From NCBI GenBank assembly GCA_020881915.1, contig JAJFPB010000003.1, positions 3,348,001 to 3,412,000 of the forward strand: 64,000 nucleotides of DNA, read 5' to 3'. A program made the position numbers and the translations under genes. Below are positions 1-11,138 of this stretch, piece after piece (position 1 is the first letter of the stretch; every line of letters starts with the position of its first letter). The notes under the pieces were generated by a model that made no database searches, had not been told where the DNA came from, and saw nothing but the letters and a program-made list of their open reading frames with translations. This stretch comes from Paramyrothecium sp. XJ0827 (Eukaryota > Ascomycota > Sordariomycetes > Hypocreales > Stachybotryaceae).

Positions 1-438
1 GATCGCCATCTCGACAATCTTCTCCTCTCCCCAGACGGTCACTTCTTCCACGCCGATTTTGGTTTCATTCTTGGGCGTGACCCTAAGCCTTTCGCGCCAG
101 CCATGAAACTATCCAAGGAGATGGTAGACTGCATGGGCGGCATCAATTCTGACCACTACCAACAGTTTAAGCAATACTGCTTCATGGCATACACAGCACT
201 GCGAAAATCGTCGAACCTGATCCTCAACCTCTTCAGTCTCATGGTCGATGCCAACATCCCGGATATCAGATTAGAGCCCGACAAGGCCGTGCTGAAGGTC
301 AGGGAAAGGTTTCACCTGGAGCTGAGCGAAGAGGAAGCCATTCTGCATTTCGGAAGAGTGATTGAGGATACCCTTAGAGCTGTAGCACCGGTCCTGATTG
401 ATAAGCTACACGAATGGGCACAGGCCCTCAGAGCTTAA
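1..438 (+). CDS. VPS34: Phosphatidylinositol 3-kinase Vps34, C-terminal end (5'-partial)
   Basis: The reading frame is open from base 1 and ends with TAA at 436-438, giving the last 145 residues of the protein. It starts inside the lipid-kinase catalytic loop (DRHLDNLLL), followed by the activation-loop start HADFGFILGRDPKPFAP. The remaining residues fit the helical C-terminal lobe of class III PI3-kinases, ending in the amphipathic tail (IDKLHEWAQALRA) that in Vps34 contacts membrane and regulates the active site. Known role of the family: it makes PI3P on endosomes and autophagosomes in complex with Vps15 and Vps30/Atg6. Both the catalytic DRHxxN and the DFG motif are intact, so I see no sign of decay. 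The upstream part lies outside the window. The short leucine-rich C-terminus and the missing Tor/FAT features make Vps34 more likely than PI4-kinase or TOR. Confidence 0.93.
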   Translation, partial: DRHLDNLLLSPDGHFFHADFGFILGRDPKPFAPAMKLSKEMVDCMGGINSDHYQQFKQYCFMAYTALRKSSNLILNLFSLMVDANIPDIRLEPDKAVLKVRERFHLELSEEEAILHFGRVIEDTLRAVAPVLIDKLHEWAQALRA

Positions 439-676
439 TGTTGCAAGGATGAGGTTTGAATGAAGGCGTTATTGGCTTCTTTTCTTGTTAGATATGATAG
501 TTTTATGATACCTGATCCGGCTCCTTCAGGCGTGCAGAACGTAACCACGGAATTTTATTGGAATTGCTATGACATAACACTCCGGAGTCCTGCCAAAGTG
601 TTCGCGACCTAAACTTACACGAGGCATCATTGTACAGTTAACTTTCAGGTTTAGTTACGATATGTGCATCGACATT

Positions 677-2004
677 TCAAGTATCCCCGAAGACAAAAAT
701 TCCCTTGCCTTTCCTGAAACCTTGCAGACCACCCTGTACCGCATTGCGCAGGGTAGCCTCATCAGTGTCCCAGTCCCACTTCACCTCCTCCACGGGCGCG
801 TCGCGGAACTTGCCATCCCGGACGAGGTTCAGGATATCGTCGATGACGTGCTTGCGGCCGTTGACGTCGGCCTGGTTCCACTTGCTGAGCCAGAAGCCGA
901 CGAAGCGTATGTCCTTGAAGATCAGCAGGCCGACGGGCAGGGCCACGGGCTGCTTGGCCATGCCGCCGTAGGACACCATGGTGGCGCTCTCGCCGAGGGA
1001 CCGGGCGATGGCTGTGGCGGACTTGCCGCCGACGCAGTTGAGGCCGAGGCCAATCTCCTCGCGTCCGTTTCGAGTGATCTCGGCGAGCCGATCCTTCCAT
1101 TCGCGGGATAAGAATTCGGATTCCGTCACGACAACGTCCGCGCCGAGGTCGCTGAGCTCCTGCTTGAGCGCATCGGTGGCCTCTGGCGTGTCGCGCTCGC
1201 GGACGACGTTGATGCTCCGCAGGCCCCAGAGCTTGCCGAACTGAACGGCAGCCCTGCCCACGCCGGAGTTGGCACCGTTCTGGATGAACCACTGGCCACT
1301 GCCAACCTCGAGAGGGCGCATGCCAAGGCCGGCCTTGACGCCCGCGCTGGGGCCGTACGACCGCAGGATGCGGTACGCCGTAGAGGGGTTGACGCTGACG
1401 GTGGCGACCTGCAGGGGCGACAGGCCGTCCTTCTCGATCTTGAGGAACTTGTCCGCCTCGGCGACGGCGTGGGTGCGCCAGGTGCCGAACTGACCGACAG
1501 CTGGGATGACCCAGTCGCCCTTGCTAAGGGACGACGAGGAGCTGCCGGTGGACACGACCTCAAAGACACCCTCGTTTCCGGGGATGGCGCAGGGCTCGGC
1601 GGTGCCGATGAGGGACGTGAAGGGCGGCTTGGCGCCGTAGGTGCCCTGGACGGTGTTGATGTCGGCCGGGTTGATGGGGGCGGCGAGGGCGCGGACGAGT
1701 ACGGAGGAGGAGGGGATGGAGGGGGATATCGAGTGGGTGTGTAGCCTGCAAGTCCGCGATTCAGTATGCTCTGCACGCTCGGGGGGTGAGCCTGCTTGCG
1801 GCCGGAAGCTTACTTCAACACATCCTGGGGCTCGCCACTCTTCGCGAAGACGAGGGCCTTGGCCTGGGTGTACCCGTACGGACCGGACTTGCGGCGCACC
1901 GACGTCTGGGAGAGCACGCCGGACAGCCGAAGGCGGCGCGGTGCGGCTGGCCGCGCAAGGCCCGAGGCGAGCGGACAAGCTAACAGGCGCTGGGGGCTCG
2001 TCAT
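677..2004 (-). CDS. ETR1: Mitochondrial trans-2-enoyl-CoA/ACP reductase (Etr1/MECR)
   Basis: Two exons, 2004-1814 and 1745-677, give 419 residues. The 68-nt intron has donor GTAAGC and acceptor TTGCAG, and joins AA|G to restore a lysine codon. This replaces a longer uninterrupted frame (start near 1978) whose first ~75 residues are low-complexity read-through. The spliced N-terminus is rich in Arg, Ala and Leu, as expected for a mitochondrial leader. The medium-chain reductase fold follows: INPADINTVQGTYGAKP carries the probable catalytic tyrosine (about residue 100), and QNGANSGVGRAAVQFGK is the nucleotide-binding glycine loop. Family role: NADPH-dependent last step of mitochondrial type II fatty-acid synthesis, which supplies octanoate for lipoate and supports respiration. 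Length fits fungal Etr1 (about 380-420). The gene is convergent with VPS34, with 238 bp between stops. Confidence 0.9.
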
Positions 2005-5000
2005 CTTCTTTTTTGTATTTTCAAGTGTCAATTGCACGTTTGGTGGCCGACGACGGGCTCCTAGCATGCGACGAGGTTGGTGCAATCACTCGCTTTTTTG
2101 AGAGCTCCGTTCGGGCAATGACGTGCCGCTGGAGGCAGAGCTCCACGTTGCCGAGGTGCGGCGCTGATCTCATTGGGCAGGTTTGCAGCCACGGATGCTG
2201 TGCCACATCGCTTGCAGGTGAGCAGTCAATGCTGACGAAAGTCTGATACATGGTGATTTCATCAATTGTTCAGTTCGCTCCCGCAGATTACAGGAAAAAT
2301 ATGTTTACTCCAGTGTCTTTGCTTGCTGCCGCTGGAGGTTCGTATTACTGTCGTGAGTATTCCTTCGTTGTCGCAGTTGCTCAATAATGTTCGTACCTTG
2401 CCTTCGATGTTTTGCTTGCCTACATTGTTTTGTTTGCCTACATTGTTTCCAGAGTAGAGTAGAGCGATCGGCTCTCAGGACCATCATCGTATTGACAGCT
2501 GTAATCTTAAATGTCCCAAGATATAGTCGGTTCCACGCATGGGCCATATCTGAACCTTGTTTCTGTAATATCTTGCATGTGTCTTTTTTTACTGTCTCAG
2601 AGGTACGGGGAGATCTCACACTGTTTTCCCTACAATCCAACCTGACGCTGTGCTTTCGTGCTTGCAATGATTTGAAATGGATGCCATCTTCTCTTGTCGA
2701 TTACGTACTCCGGAGCTGGTGCTGAACAGAAATAGACTCAACACAGCACGGCGCTATAACTGGTGGAGGGCGCGGAACGCGTTGATGTCACCCAATGCTT
2801 CCACAATTGGCAACATGCGGCGGCCACTTACCCCTGATCGCCGCGGGCGGGTGGTGTGCAGCGTGAGCATGAAACAAGCCAACCATGCAAGCTGCTCTCT
2901 CGGAAGCGGTGCCTGACAGGACATGGCTTGCTGCTGGACCCTCCCCCCGCAGCCGCCTCGTCCCCAGAATTAGACAGTGGACTTTTTTGCAGGTCATGCA
3001 GCAGTGCGGACTTTTGTTTCGGACTGGATGTGTCAGCTGGTCGAGTGGTAAGGCAATATCAATGGGCTGCATTGTCTTCAGCCTCAATGGTATCGGGACG
3101 TAGCCTGAGCTGTAATCTGCAGGCAAGAGTGGAGCAAACTAGATGCGCACTGCAAAAGCCTGGCTGTACTGCAAAGTAGTATCTGTGGTGTCTTGGGCGT
3201 TGCACTTGGCGTAGTTCTGCTACTACATTCTTGGTGGGTTGTCGCAGAGGACCCAGAATCTCGGGCAGTGCCCGACAAGAAGCCAGGAACCACCGTTGGG
3301 TCCACCCATATAGGAGAAATAGTACTTCGCATCATCGAGGTTGATGAACCTCGGAGCTTCCCGGCAAGCTGCACTCTTCATGACTCCGATGAAGACAAGC
3401 CCGCCCAAGGAGAAGCTGTCTAGTCCAGTTCTTGTCAGTTCCCATCTCTGGGGAAGTGCACAGTCCAGGAACCTGCCATGCCAACCTGGCCCAGAATGGG
3501 AAGAAGAGGATGGCTCCCATGGAGGGTCTGGTCCCCTTAGGTATACAGATACCACGTCCAATCTAAACTTAGCAGCTGGTCCCTCAGGCCTGCGCACAGG
3601 CTCACGGCCGGTGCGCCACGAACGATCCGACCCTTCCGCAGACGTCGTGTGGAAACGGAACATGGCGATGCATCTGCGGTTGCAGCAAGTTAGCCACCCT
3701 CCCCTATCCCCATCCTTTGATTTCGGGCTTCACCGCCAGCGCTGCGTTTGTGCCACATACCGCGATGGCAATGTTCTTTCGCCCGCCCCGCGGATGCTGC
3801 TTTGCGTGGCCGCAGTCGGCAGGCGGCGAGAAGGATGGCGAGTTGGTTTGGTTTCCCGAATCCCATCAGCTAAGGTACTAGTAGCCAAGCTTGGTGGGAA
3901 AATTGACCCTGGAGTGTGGGTTGTTGCCAGCCGGCCAACCACAGACATCCGAGGCTAAAACATTTCTGCCTTAATTGGGCCGGAAAACAAAAATAATAGT
4001 ACCGTTATGTTAAGATGGGAAAGTGCACCGGGCCACCCTGTTAGCCTCATGCCCTTTTCAACCGAAGCTAATGGGATACCGTAGCCAAAGTAAGGTAAGG
4101 TAGGCAGGTATCCATATTTTAGCTTACCTTACTTGCCTTACCTTACCTTACCTGAAGTGAGGTGAGGTGAGGTTGGGCAACGGTGAAATGAACTAAAGCT
4201 CCTCCCGTCGTTTACCTTACCATCGTCACTACATTGTTCACCCCATTCTTCATCTCCTCTCTTCCTGTAACACACGCACACGCACACACAGCCCCCCGTG
4301 TTGTGCTTTCTAACCGAAAGCCGGCCGGATTGATCGATGCATTAAGTCGCCTTCGCTCGTTTGCCGCCGAGGTCTCGGATCGTCACAGACCTGACTCAAC
4401 CATCTGCAGCTGCATTGTTTCGCTTGGCCACGAGGCGCAATCGCCTGCTTATTGCCTTGCCTCTACCTTGCCTTACCTTTCCACCTTGATCACCTATCCT
4501 ACCTCGCCGTTGTATTCCTTCCCTGGGCTTGGGTGCTTGGCTCACCTTACCTTACCTCATTTCTCCATTCACGGCGGAGCTCCCTCCAGAAACCAACGCT
4601 ATAAGGTAGCTACATAATCGGACCAGGGCCCCCGTTTGTTTGTCCTCCATTCTCCATATCGGACCACTATAACAACAACTGTCCGCCACCACCACCGCTG
4701 CTGCTGCTCCTGCTGCCACCGACCTTGCCAAGCTTGCACTGTTATTGTCGTCCTGCAGGTTCGCATTGGCCGGCCCGCCATACAGTATCCGCCCACAGCC
4801 CCAGCCCCAGCTCCAGGCCCAAGACGCAGGGACACGCGCGCCTCCATCCACCCCGTCCGCGCCACTCCCGAACCAGAACCCTGGGCGATTCTGCTGCTTG
4901 ACCTGCACGGCCGTCAATTCTCATCTACCGGCTGTACAGTGCAGCGTAGGTGCAGGTGCAGTGCATGCTCAATCATTCTTACCTCTGCCATCATCTTGTC

Positions 5001-5288
5001 CTCCTTGATGCGCGGCCACTTTGAGCTCCTACAATTACTTCTGCTCTCCGCCGCCCCTCTTCCCTCTCTTCCTTTCCGTCTCAGAGGCCCTGCCTGACGC
5101 AGTCCATTCCTTGTGCTACCGCTACTGCCACTCCTACTGTTACTTTTCGCTCCGCAATCCGATTCGTCTACCGGCCATTCTTGTGCCAGCCTCTCTCTCC
5201 TGACTCTCCTGGGATCAATTCTCGAACCCACCGGTCGCAATTGCTTGTCGGGCCTGTCCCTGTCCCTACTTGCTTCTTCCACGACACT
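2005..5288. other. 3.3 kb intergenic region with CCTTACC tracts and pyrimidine-rich leader
   Basis: No supported gene. Several overlapping open frames (for example 3223-3663 minus, 147 codons) lack recognisable domains and compete with equally long frames on the other strand. The stretch 4085-4560 carries repeated CCTTACC/GGTAAGG units, including an imperfect inverted repeat. From about 4620 to 5288 the plus strand is pyrimidine-rich, as in promoters and leaders of Sordariomycete genes, and probably belongs to the gene starting at 5289. Confidence 0.6.
4089..4172. repeat. CCTTACC/GGTAAGG tract with an imperfect inverted repeat
   Basis: The left arm at about 4089-4110 (GGTAAGGTAGGCAGGTA) pairs, with one bulge, with the right arm at about 4131-4152 (TTGCCTTACCTTACC) across a loop of roughly 20 nt. 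The run of GGTGA units at 4157-4172 continues the same purine-rich pattern. Further CCTTACC copies lie at 4470-4486 and 4541-4557, nearer to the gene at 5289. The function is not known; a promoter element or a simple-sequence expansion are both possible. Confidence 0.7.
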
Positions 5289-5942
5289 ATGTCTTCCCAC
5301 GCCAACGGCGGCGCGACGAAAAGCTCGCGCTTCGAGCTGCCTGCCCTCGATCTCAACTTCGGTAGCATCACCGACGGGACCAACATTCCGCCCCCTCCGG
5401 ATTCACCCATCCAGAAGGAGCCCACGCCACCTCAAACACCTACGAAAGTCACCGAGGAGGATCGAAGCGTGCCTGTGCCTGCCAATGGTACCAATGAAAC
5501 CCCCAAATCAAATGGTAAACTCACTGGCACCAAACGGCCGGCTGACGAGGCTCCTTTGAGCCCGCCTGTCTCCATGAGACAAGGCAGCCTCCGCCGTCTG
5601 TTCAGTAGGAGCACCTTGAATAACAGTTATTTAGAGGGGCAGACGACGGCGACGACGACGACATCGACGACCGCAGCCAATTCGGCTCCCCGACCTCAGA
5701 GTCGGGGCGCCGTGAGCATGCTCGACGATCGCAAGTCGTCCAAGAGGAGCAGCAGCTGGTTCAAACGATTCCGATCCGGGGACTCGTCCTCCAGGCGCGC
5801 CAGCGTCATGGTCAGCGAAGTCCCGCAGCCGGTGACTCCCAAAACACCTGCAGGCCCGCCTCCACCCATGATCCCCGAGTTGAAGGAGTTCGAGAAGGAT
5901 GACGGAGCCTTGGGTGACGACCTCTTCAAAAACATCAAGTAG
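5289..5942 (+). CDS. Conserved-looking fungal protein of unknown function, disordered and basic
   Basis: A single exon of 217 codons starts at the ATG at 5289, which follows a pyrimidine-rich leader; the frame is open further upstream but without another convincing ATG. I do not recognise a catalytic domain. The protein is mostly disordered: a proline/threonine-rich first half (PPPPDSPIQKEPTPPQTP), a short basic segment (MRQGSLRRLFSRSTLNN), a Thr-rich stretch encoded by ACG repeats, a second basic-aromatic patch (KRSSSWFKRFRSGDSSSRR), a PKTPAGPPPP segment, and an acidic C-terminus ending in DDLFKNIK. The two Arg/Lys-Phe patches among serines look like phosphorylation-controlled membrane or partner-binding motifs, which is inference only. 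It is convergent with the BOR1-like gene, with 758 bp between stops. Confidence 0.7.
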   Translation: MSSHANGGATKSSRFELPALDLNFGSITDGTNIPPPPDSPIQKEPTPPQTPTKVTEEDRSVPVPANGTNETPKSNGKLTGTKRPADEAPLSPPVSMRQGSLRRLFSRSTLNNSYLEGQTTATTTTSTTAANSAPRPQSRGAVSMLDDRKSSKRSSSWFKRFRSGDSSSRRASVMVSEVPQPVTPKTPAGPPPPMIPELKEFEKDDGALGDDLFKNIK

Positions 5943-6700
5943 AGGATGGACGGTGCATCTTGACACTCCACGCGCGCCTTTGCGAATGTGCAACTACCTC
6001 ATGATCTACAACTTATTCACCATTCTTCGTTTGCCTATATATCCCCCCTTTTTTGGACGAGCGATGACGCATCTGAGCTGGTTTTACGTTTGGATGGACA
6101 CACTTGATTTCTTTGAGTCGTTTTACATCTTGTACTTTCCCCTACGATTCGTCACTTGGGAGGTTTCAGAGTTCGAGTATCGCAGATTCCTGCGATAGAT
6201 GGGGAGGACGAACATCAAGGGGGCCAATGCCGGCACAGCAGCTCTGAGATACCCAGCTCTTCAGAAGAGCTTCTTCATCCTATTTGTAATCTTATTAATA
6301 TGCCATCCTCTTGCGGCTAGCTTTACGAGCCCTCTCACTCACTGTGGAAGCAGCGAACCAGCCTCTTGTTAATGGCTTTCGCCCCGACACCGCCCTCAAT
6401 GATATGCACGATGATATGAAGAGGCTTGCTCCCACAATGCACCCTATGCTGGTTTAGTCCGCGATGTCTCAAACACCACTTCACGATGTGTAATTGACAA
6501 CGGCATAATGAGGCCACCGATGCACAGAATAGTTGCCGTTCAGGTGTGCTCGTTTGGAGCTACACATCGCCCACTTCCGTGTGAATAAGATCTATAGGGA
6601 CCAACCTCGTCGGGAACATCAGAGGTCACAACATGATGAAGTTGGGAAAGTATGATTCGCAATTGCGCCGACCCTTGGCCATATTCAAGTCTTGTGTCTA
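5943..6700. other. Convergent 3' intergenic region
   Basis: The spacer lies between two convergent stops and is probably occupied by the 3' UTRs of both neighbours. It is fairly T-rich at 6000-6150. No supported gene was seen. Confidence 0.6.
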
Positions 6701-8625
6701 TCACGCCCCCTTTTCCTCGTCTAATGGTGGCATAACCTCAGGTTGTGGATCGTCTTCCGGCTTACCCTCCCTACAAGCCCACCCGTCTACCATTTTTAGA
6801 GTCTCCCGCGACCAAATTCTGTTCATAAGTGTTAACCGCACGGGAACCAACGCGATGATGATTAAGGGGAACGCCGGCGCCGCGACTGTGAGGGTCACTC
6901 CAAACACGACGCCCGTCATCACAATCTGCGTCACGGTGTAGGTGTTGACGCCGAGCCGGCTAACTCCGCAGGGCAAAGGAGGAAGCTCGGACGGGGAAGA
7001 AAGCAAGTGAACGATTCGCTCTAGGATTGGGTTGACGGAAAGGGATTGGTAGCCCATGAACATGAACAGGCCAGCGAGTACAGACGTCTGAGTTAGTCCA
7101 AGAAGCCTCTGTAGCGGGGGTGAGACGAAGATGAGGATAAATGCTGCCTGAATGAAAGCGGAGTATCGCTGTTCGTACGTTCTTGCTACACGACGGGGTG
7201 GCTCCGCTTCATCGTGGTCGCCGGTGCGAGGGGCTGGCTCTTCCTCGTAATACATGAGTGATTCCGAGTGCAGTGGTGCTTGGGGGAGCAGCCCGTTGGC
7301 AGCGGGGATACCGAGGATGCCGCAAATGATGGTGGTGGTCCCGAGCAACACAATGTCCCAAGCGAATCCCCCGGGTTTACGAACGCCATACCGCTTGCTG
7401 GTGCAGATGATGCTGCTGATTTCGTGGTCAAAGTAGAAGAGCACGGTGATGATGGCACCGGGGATGATGGAGAGGAAGCACCATTCTATGGGGACCTTCC
7501 AGAACTGCACGAAGAAGGTGCTTCGCTCTGGGCTGGTCGGCCTGAAGGTAGTCTGCACCTGGAGCTTGACGTGATCGAGCGTGGCCAGCTCTCCAATGTG
7601 CGGGATGCCGATGAAGAGGATGATGGAGATGGCGGCGGCGTACTCGGTCAGACCGAGGCGGACGTAGCGGTGGAAGACGGGCTTCCACGAGTTGGCGGTG
7701 GAGAGGAAGATGGCGAAGAGACACGTGCCCATGGCGCCGATGATGGCGTAGAGGAAGGCGGCGAGGGAGACCTTGGCGTGGGTGCGCTGGAGCTCGAGGG
7801 CGGCCTTGTGGAAGTAGATGACGCTGTTGAGGAGGGAGAAGATGTCGGCGCTGAAGTTGGTGACGTACTGCATCGTCCAGTCGTGGGCGTTGAAGATGGC
7901 GAGGAGGTAGTGCATCCAGCCGGCATGGATGAGGGACCACGCCATGACGGAGAGGAAGTCGACCTTGGACCGGGGATGAGCGAGCAGTCACGATGAAGGG
8001 GTTGGATCATGCGGGAGTTGAAATCAACGTACACGGAAATGGTGCTCGCACAGCTCGTAAATGTTTTCTGCCAGCACGGCAAAAGGGCCGGTGACACCCA
8101 AGATGGTCAGCGGCTGAGCAGAGAAGCTTGATCGCGAAACACAGCCCATGTTAGCGTGGGATTGCTCCCCCTCGAACCGCGAACCCTTCCGTTGGCCACG
8201 ACTTACACGGCAAAGATGAGGCCGCACAGGCCGGTGCTGAAGACAATCTCGATGGTGCCCCACGACTGGCCCGTCTGGACGAAGAGGTCGCTCGCGAAGG
8301 TGATGCCGGGCAGGATGTTGGTGAAGAAGATGTAGACGGCGCTCGCGACGACCTGCTGGTTGAAGAGCGACCAGTCGGAGGCGTAGCGGCCAGCGATGTT
8401 GCGGGCGTCCTCCCTCAGCAGCCGAAACGGGCGGAGTTTGCCCTGGGCGCCGAAGCGGGAGGCCGACGGGCGGTGCTCGAGGGACTGCACGGCTGGTGCT
8501 TCTTCTTCCCGTCCATTGTCGATTCCTGCTGCTGGGACCGAACGAGCGTCATGCTGTGGTGAGTTCATGTTTTCAACGGCGTTGGCGCGGCTGTTATGAA
8601 CCGGGGAGGGTTGCTGCGCCGTCAT
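6701..8625 (-). CDS. BOR1-like HCO3-/borate transporter (SLC4 family)
   Basis: Three exons, 8625-8207, 8126-8033 and 7963-6701, give 591 residues. Introns are 80 nt (GTAAGT...AAG) and 69 nt (GTACGT...AAG), and both junctions keep the frame through a strongly conserved region. Residues 1-60 or so are a disordered cytosolic tail. Next comes the SLC4 core signature: GITFASDLFVQTGQSWGTIE, then SAQPLTILGVTGPFAVLAE, then WSLIHAGWMHYLLAIFNAHD. About ten further hydrophobic helices follow, including the SVNPILERI region near the C-terminus. Fungal and plant relatives export borate or exchange bicarbonate at the plasma or vacuolar membrane; the substrate here is inferred from family only. Another in-frame ATG-less extension exists upstream, so 8625 is the first good ATG. 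The gene is divergent from the secreted-protein gene at 10221. Confidence 0.88.
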
Positions 8626-10220
8626 CTCAACAATGGTCACGTTGTAAGTCTGTTCGTCTCGATTAGGCGAAAACCATGGTGTGCAAGACGACGGCAGCCA
8701 GAACGGATGTAAACCACACCCAACGAGACGAAGCAAGAGGTTGAACTAGAGGGATCGCAAGTTGGGGTGGTCTGCCGTGGCACTCCCACTTATTAAGGTA
8801 AGTAAAGCATTTTGCACCGTGACGGTCAACGGCCTAAACGACACTTGGAAGATCCATTGCCTTGGCACTCAGCCTCTCGGCCTGCTGGCAAGTAGACCAA
8901 AGGGCCCTTTTCCATTCCTTCTACGCATGTAGATACCGACTAACACGGAGGGTCCCTCGAGAGAGAGGGAGGGATGTGTGGAGACAGTCCAAGTCCGAGT
9001 CGAGTCGATGACCCAATTGGCACTTGCGCCGTCGCTCAGGACAGCAGACTGTCCATTCATTTCTTCACGTGTCGCGGTGCCAAGACTTGTGGAGGACGGG
9101 ATTAAGGCGTGGCTAAGCTTAAAAGTCGCTACCCCTGACTTGATTAGTTTTTTATGAGGACCAGGATTCTAGAGCGTCGCGTCCTTGTCCAAGGTCTTGT
9201 CACCTTGTGCGCACGCACGGGGGACACAAATTATGTGCGCCATCTGATTACGTCACTTGCGTTCTACGGCTTTCGACACCTTGACGACGTGAACAGCCTT
9301 GTGTAGTGGCATTGCGTACCTTGCCTATTGACTGGCAATGAGGAAGATGCCCACCGAGGTTGAGGAACTGTGTCCTTGTAATGAAGATATTTCCTAAAAC
9401 TATAGAGGTATCACAGTATTCATTTTATTGCTATTCATACAACCATTGGAAATACGTACATAATCAGTCTGCTATTTTGAGTGGTCTGCTTGTGTAGGAC
9501 ACGCAGAACTACCTACCTTGAACATAGCAACGATATTTAAAGTAAGACACACACAATACCCAGAGTATCCTGAACTCGATTTCCATCTTGACACAGCCCG
9601 CGATGTTTCCAAAGGTAGTTACTGTACTTGAACTCCCATGTACAGGCTATCTGTACGGCGGCAGTGCAACCCTGCTTGTAAGCCACATGTTATTGATGGC
9701 TCATGTAACTTAGTATGGTCAATTTGATTGTGCCAGCCAAACTTCGCCATCCAGGATCCCAGCCTCCTTCCCCGAACTGGTGAAACAATTTCGCCCACCT
9801 TTTGTTCCCGTCATTTTCTTTCAGGAGACCTCTAAGCTGTCGTGCCGTAGAGGACGTGATGTGATGCGCCGTAGACGACTTGGGGTGCTGTGCCGCAGTC
9901 CGGCATAGGCCCTGGGCCGATTCTTTACATCAACAACACAAGCTGTTCGTCCTGAAGTTGCTGAGCCGGGGCCTTAAGTTGTGGTCCTATTGGTCCGAGG
10001 CCCATTGCCCTCGAGTCTGGTCAAGTGATAAGGGGGCGGGCACAGCGTTATTCAGATCAAACGTGTGGTTATATGCGTTGACGAACGCTTCTTTGTCAGT
10101 CCACTCCCCCAACCTATCTGCTCGGTATCCGACTCGAGCCCTTATACAAGACTGTACGGCCCTGTTCGTGACCTTACTCTACTACCTTTACCACGCCTTC
10201 TGGAGCATACCGTCATAACC
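8626..10220. other. 1.6 kb divergent intergenic region, AT-rich in the middle
   Basis: This is the promoter space for the BOR1-like gene (minus) and the secreted-protein gene (plus). A GGTAAGTAAAG element lies at about 8797, roughly 170 bp from the BOR1-like start. Bases 9370-9560 are visibly AT-richer than the surroundings. No frame with coding character was found. Confidence 0.6.
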
Positions 10221-11138
10221 ATGACGAATTTGATTCTCCCCGTACTCGCGGCCTGGTATGCTGCGCCTGTGTGGGCAGATCGTATCTGGGACATGGTGCT
10301 CGCCGCTGGTGCCACCACCGAGCGGCATCGGATAAACATGTCTTTCTACGACTGGGAGGAAGTCATAGGAGATCCCAACGTGACAAGCCGTCCGCTCTAC
10401 GTCCACGGTTATGACACTTCCGAACCCTTCCCGGGCACCAGGGTCGACGGCTGGGAGCTGACCCTGTCCGTTATTGGCAACTACCCCTTGCGACCCGACG
10501 AATACCTGAGCGGCGCTGGACTCAGACTAAAGGCGCCGGCACAGCTGCAAAACAAGTCTGTCGACGAAAGTTGGGGCGGGTGTTTTGTGCACTACTGGGT
10601 CGAGTACGACGAGGACGCAGACGTGGCCGGGGATTGCCGCGGCATCCTATCTGACCCATGTTGGGAAGATCTGAGTCGAGTGATCGAGCAAAGCTCCCCC
10701 TGCACCAGCAACTCAACGGTTCCGCTCAATTGCCAGGACGAACTGAGCCCCTCCGACAACTTTCTATGGGCCGCGATGGGGTCGGGTTCCGGAGAGTTCA
10801 GCGCGGCCCCTCTCCGCCGGGTGCTGCACGAGCCCGACGACTTCGAGCCGTACGATGCCTTGACCAGGAGGGTCTTCGTCTCCATGATGACCCATCTGAA
10901 CTGGACGACGACCGGGGAATCGGCTCCAACTGGCGCGACAGTCCCGGGGGTCTTGTCCTGCCTCCGCGCCACTGAGTTCAACACCGGATCACGGAATCCG
11001 AAGAATCTCACAGACGGGTCGGGCAGTGCGGACGATGACGCCGAGGGAGGTGCCGCTACTCACCAGGCCGGTGGTATGGGGTTGATGGCAGCCCTGGCCG
11101 TTGTCTTGGCTGTTGCTGGCTTGACATGGTTCACTTGA
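10221..11138 (+). CDS. Secreted, probably GPI-anchored glycoprotein of unknown function
   Basis: A single exon of 305 codons starts at the ATG at 10221; the frame extends upstream only through a non-ATG start and lower-quality sequence. Residues 1-19 form a hydrophobic signal peptide (LILPVLAAWYAAPVWA). The body holds several N-glycosylation sequons (NMS, NVT, NKS, NST, NWT, NLT) and an even set of cysteines around GGCFVHYWVEYD, GDCRGILSDPCW and SSPCTSNSTVPLNC, pointing to a disulphide-bonded extracellular fold. The C-terminus has a Gly/Asp/Ala-rich spacer and then a hydrophobic tail (residues about 285-305) ending without charged residues, as in GPI-anchor signals. I do not recognise a CFEM or enzyme domain. 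It may be a lineage-restricted cell-wall or effector-like protein, which is inference. Confidence 0.75.
   Translation: MTNLILPVLAAWYAAPVWADRIWDMVLAAGATTERHRINMSFYDWEEVIGDPNVTSRPLYVHGYDTSEPFPGTRVDGWELTLSVIGNYPLRPDEYLSGAGLRLKAPAQLQNKSVDESWGGCFVHYWVEYDEDADVAGDCRGILSDPCWEDLSRVIEQSSPCTSNSTVPLNCQDELSPSDNFLWAAMGSGSGEFSAAPLRRVLHEPDDFEPYDALTRRVFVSMMTHLNWTTTGESAPTGATVPGVLSCLRATEFNTGSRNPKNLTDGSGSADDDAEGGAATHQAGGMGLMAALAVVLAVAGLTWFT

Noticed and set aside
1746..1978. Uninterrupted N-terminal extension of the ETR1 frame (433-codon version)
   Set aside because: The extension is non-conserved read-through of the 68-nt intron and antisense-like sequence; the spliced form gives a mitochondrial leader and a better ATG.
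3223..3663. 147-codon minus-strand ATG frame
   Set aside because: An equally long frame overlaps on the other strand, no domain or splice partner was found, and the composition is unremarkable.
7268..7996. 242-codon plus-strand frame over the BOR1-like gene
   Set aside because: It is Asp/Glu/Gly-rich antisense of a GC-rich membrane-protein exon and crosses the mapped intron.
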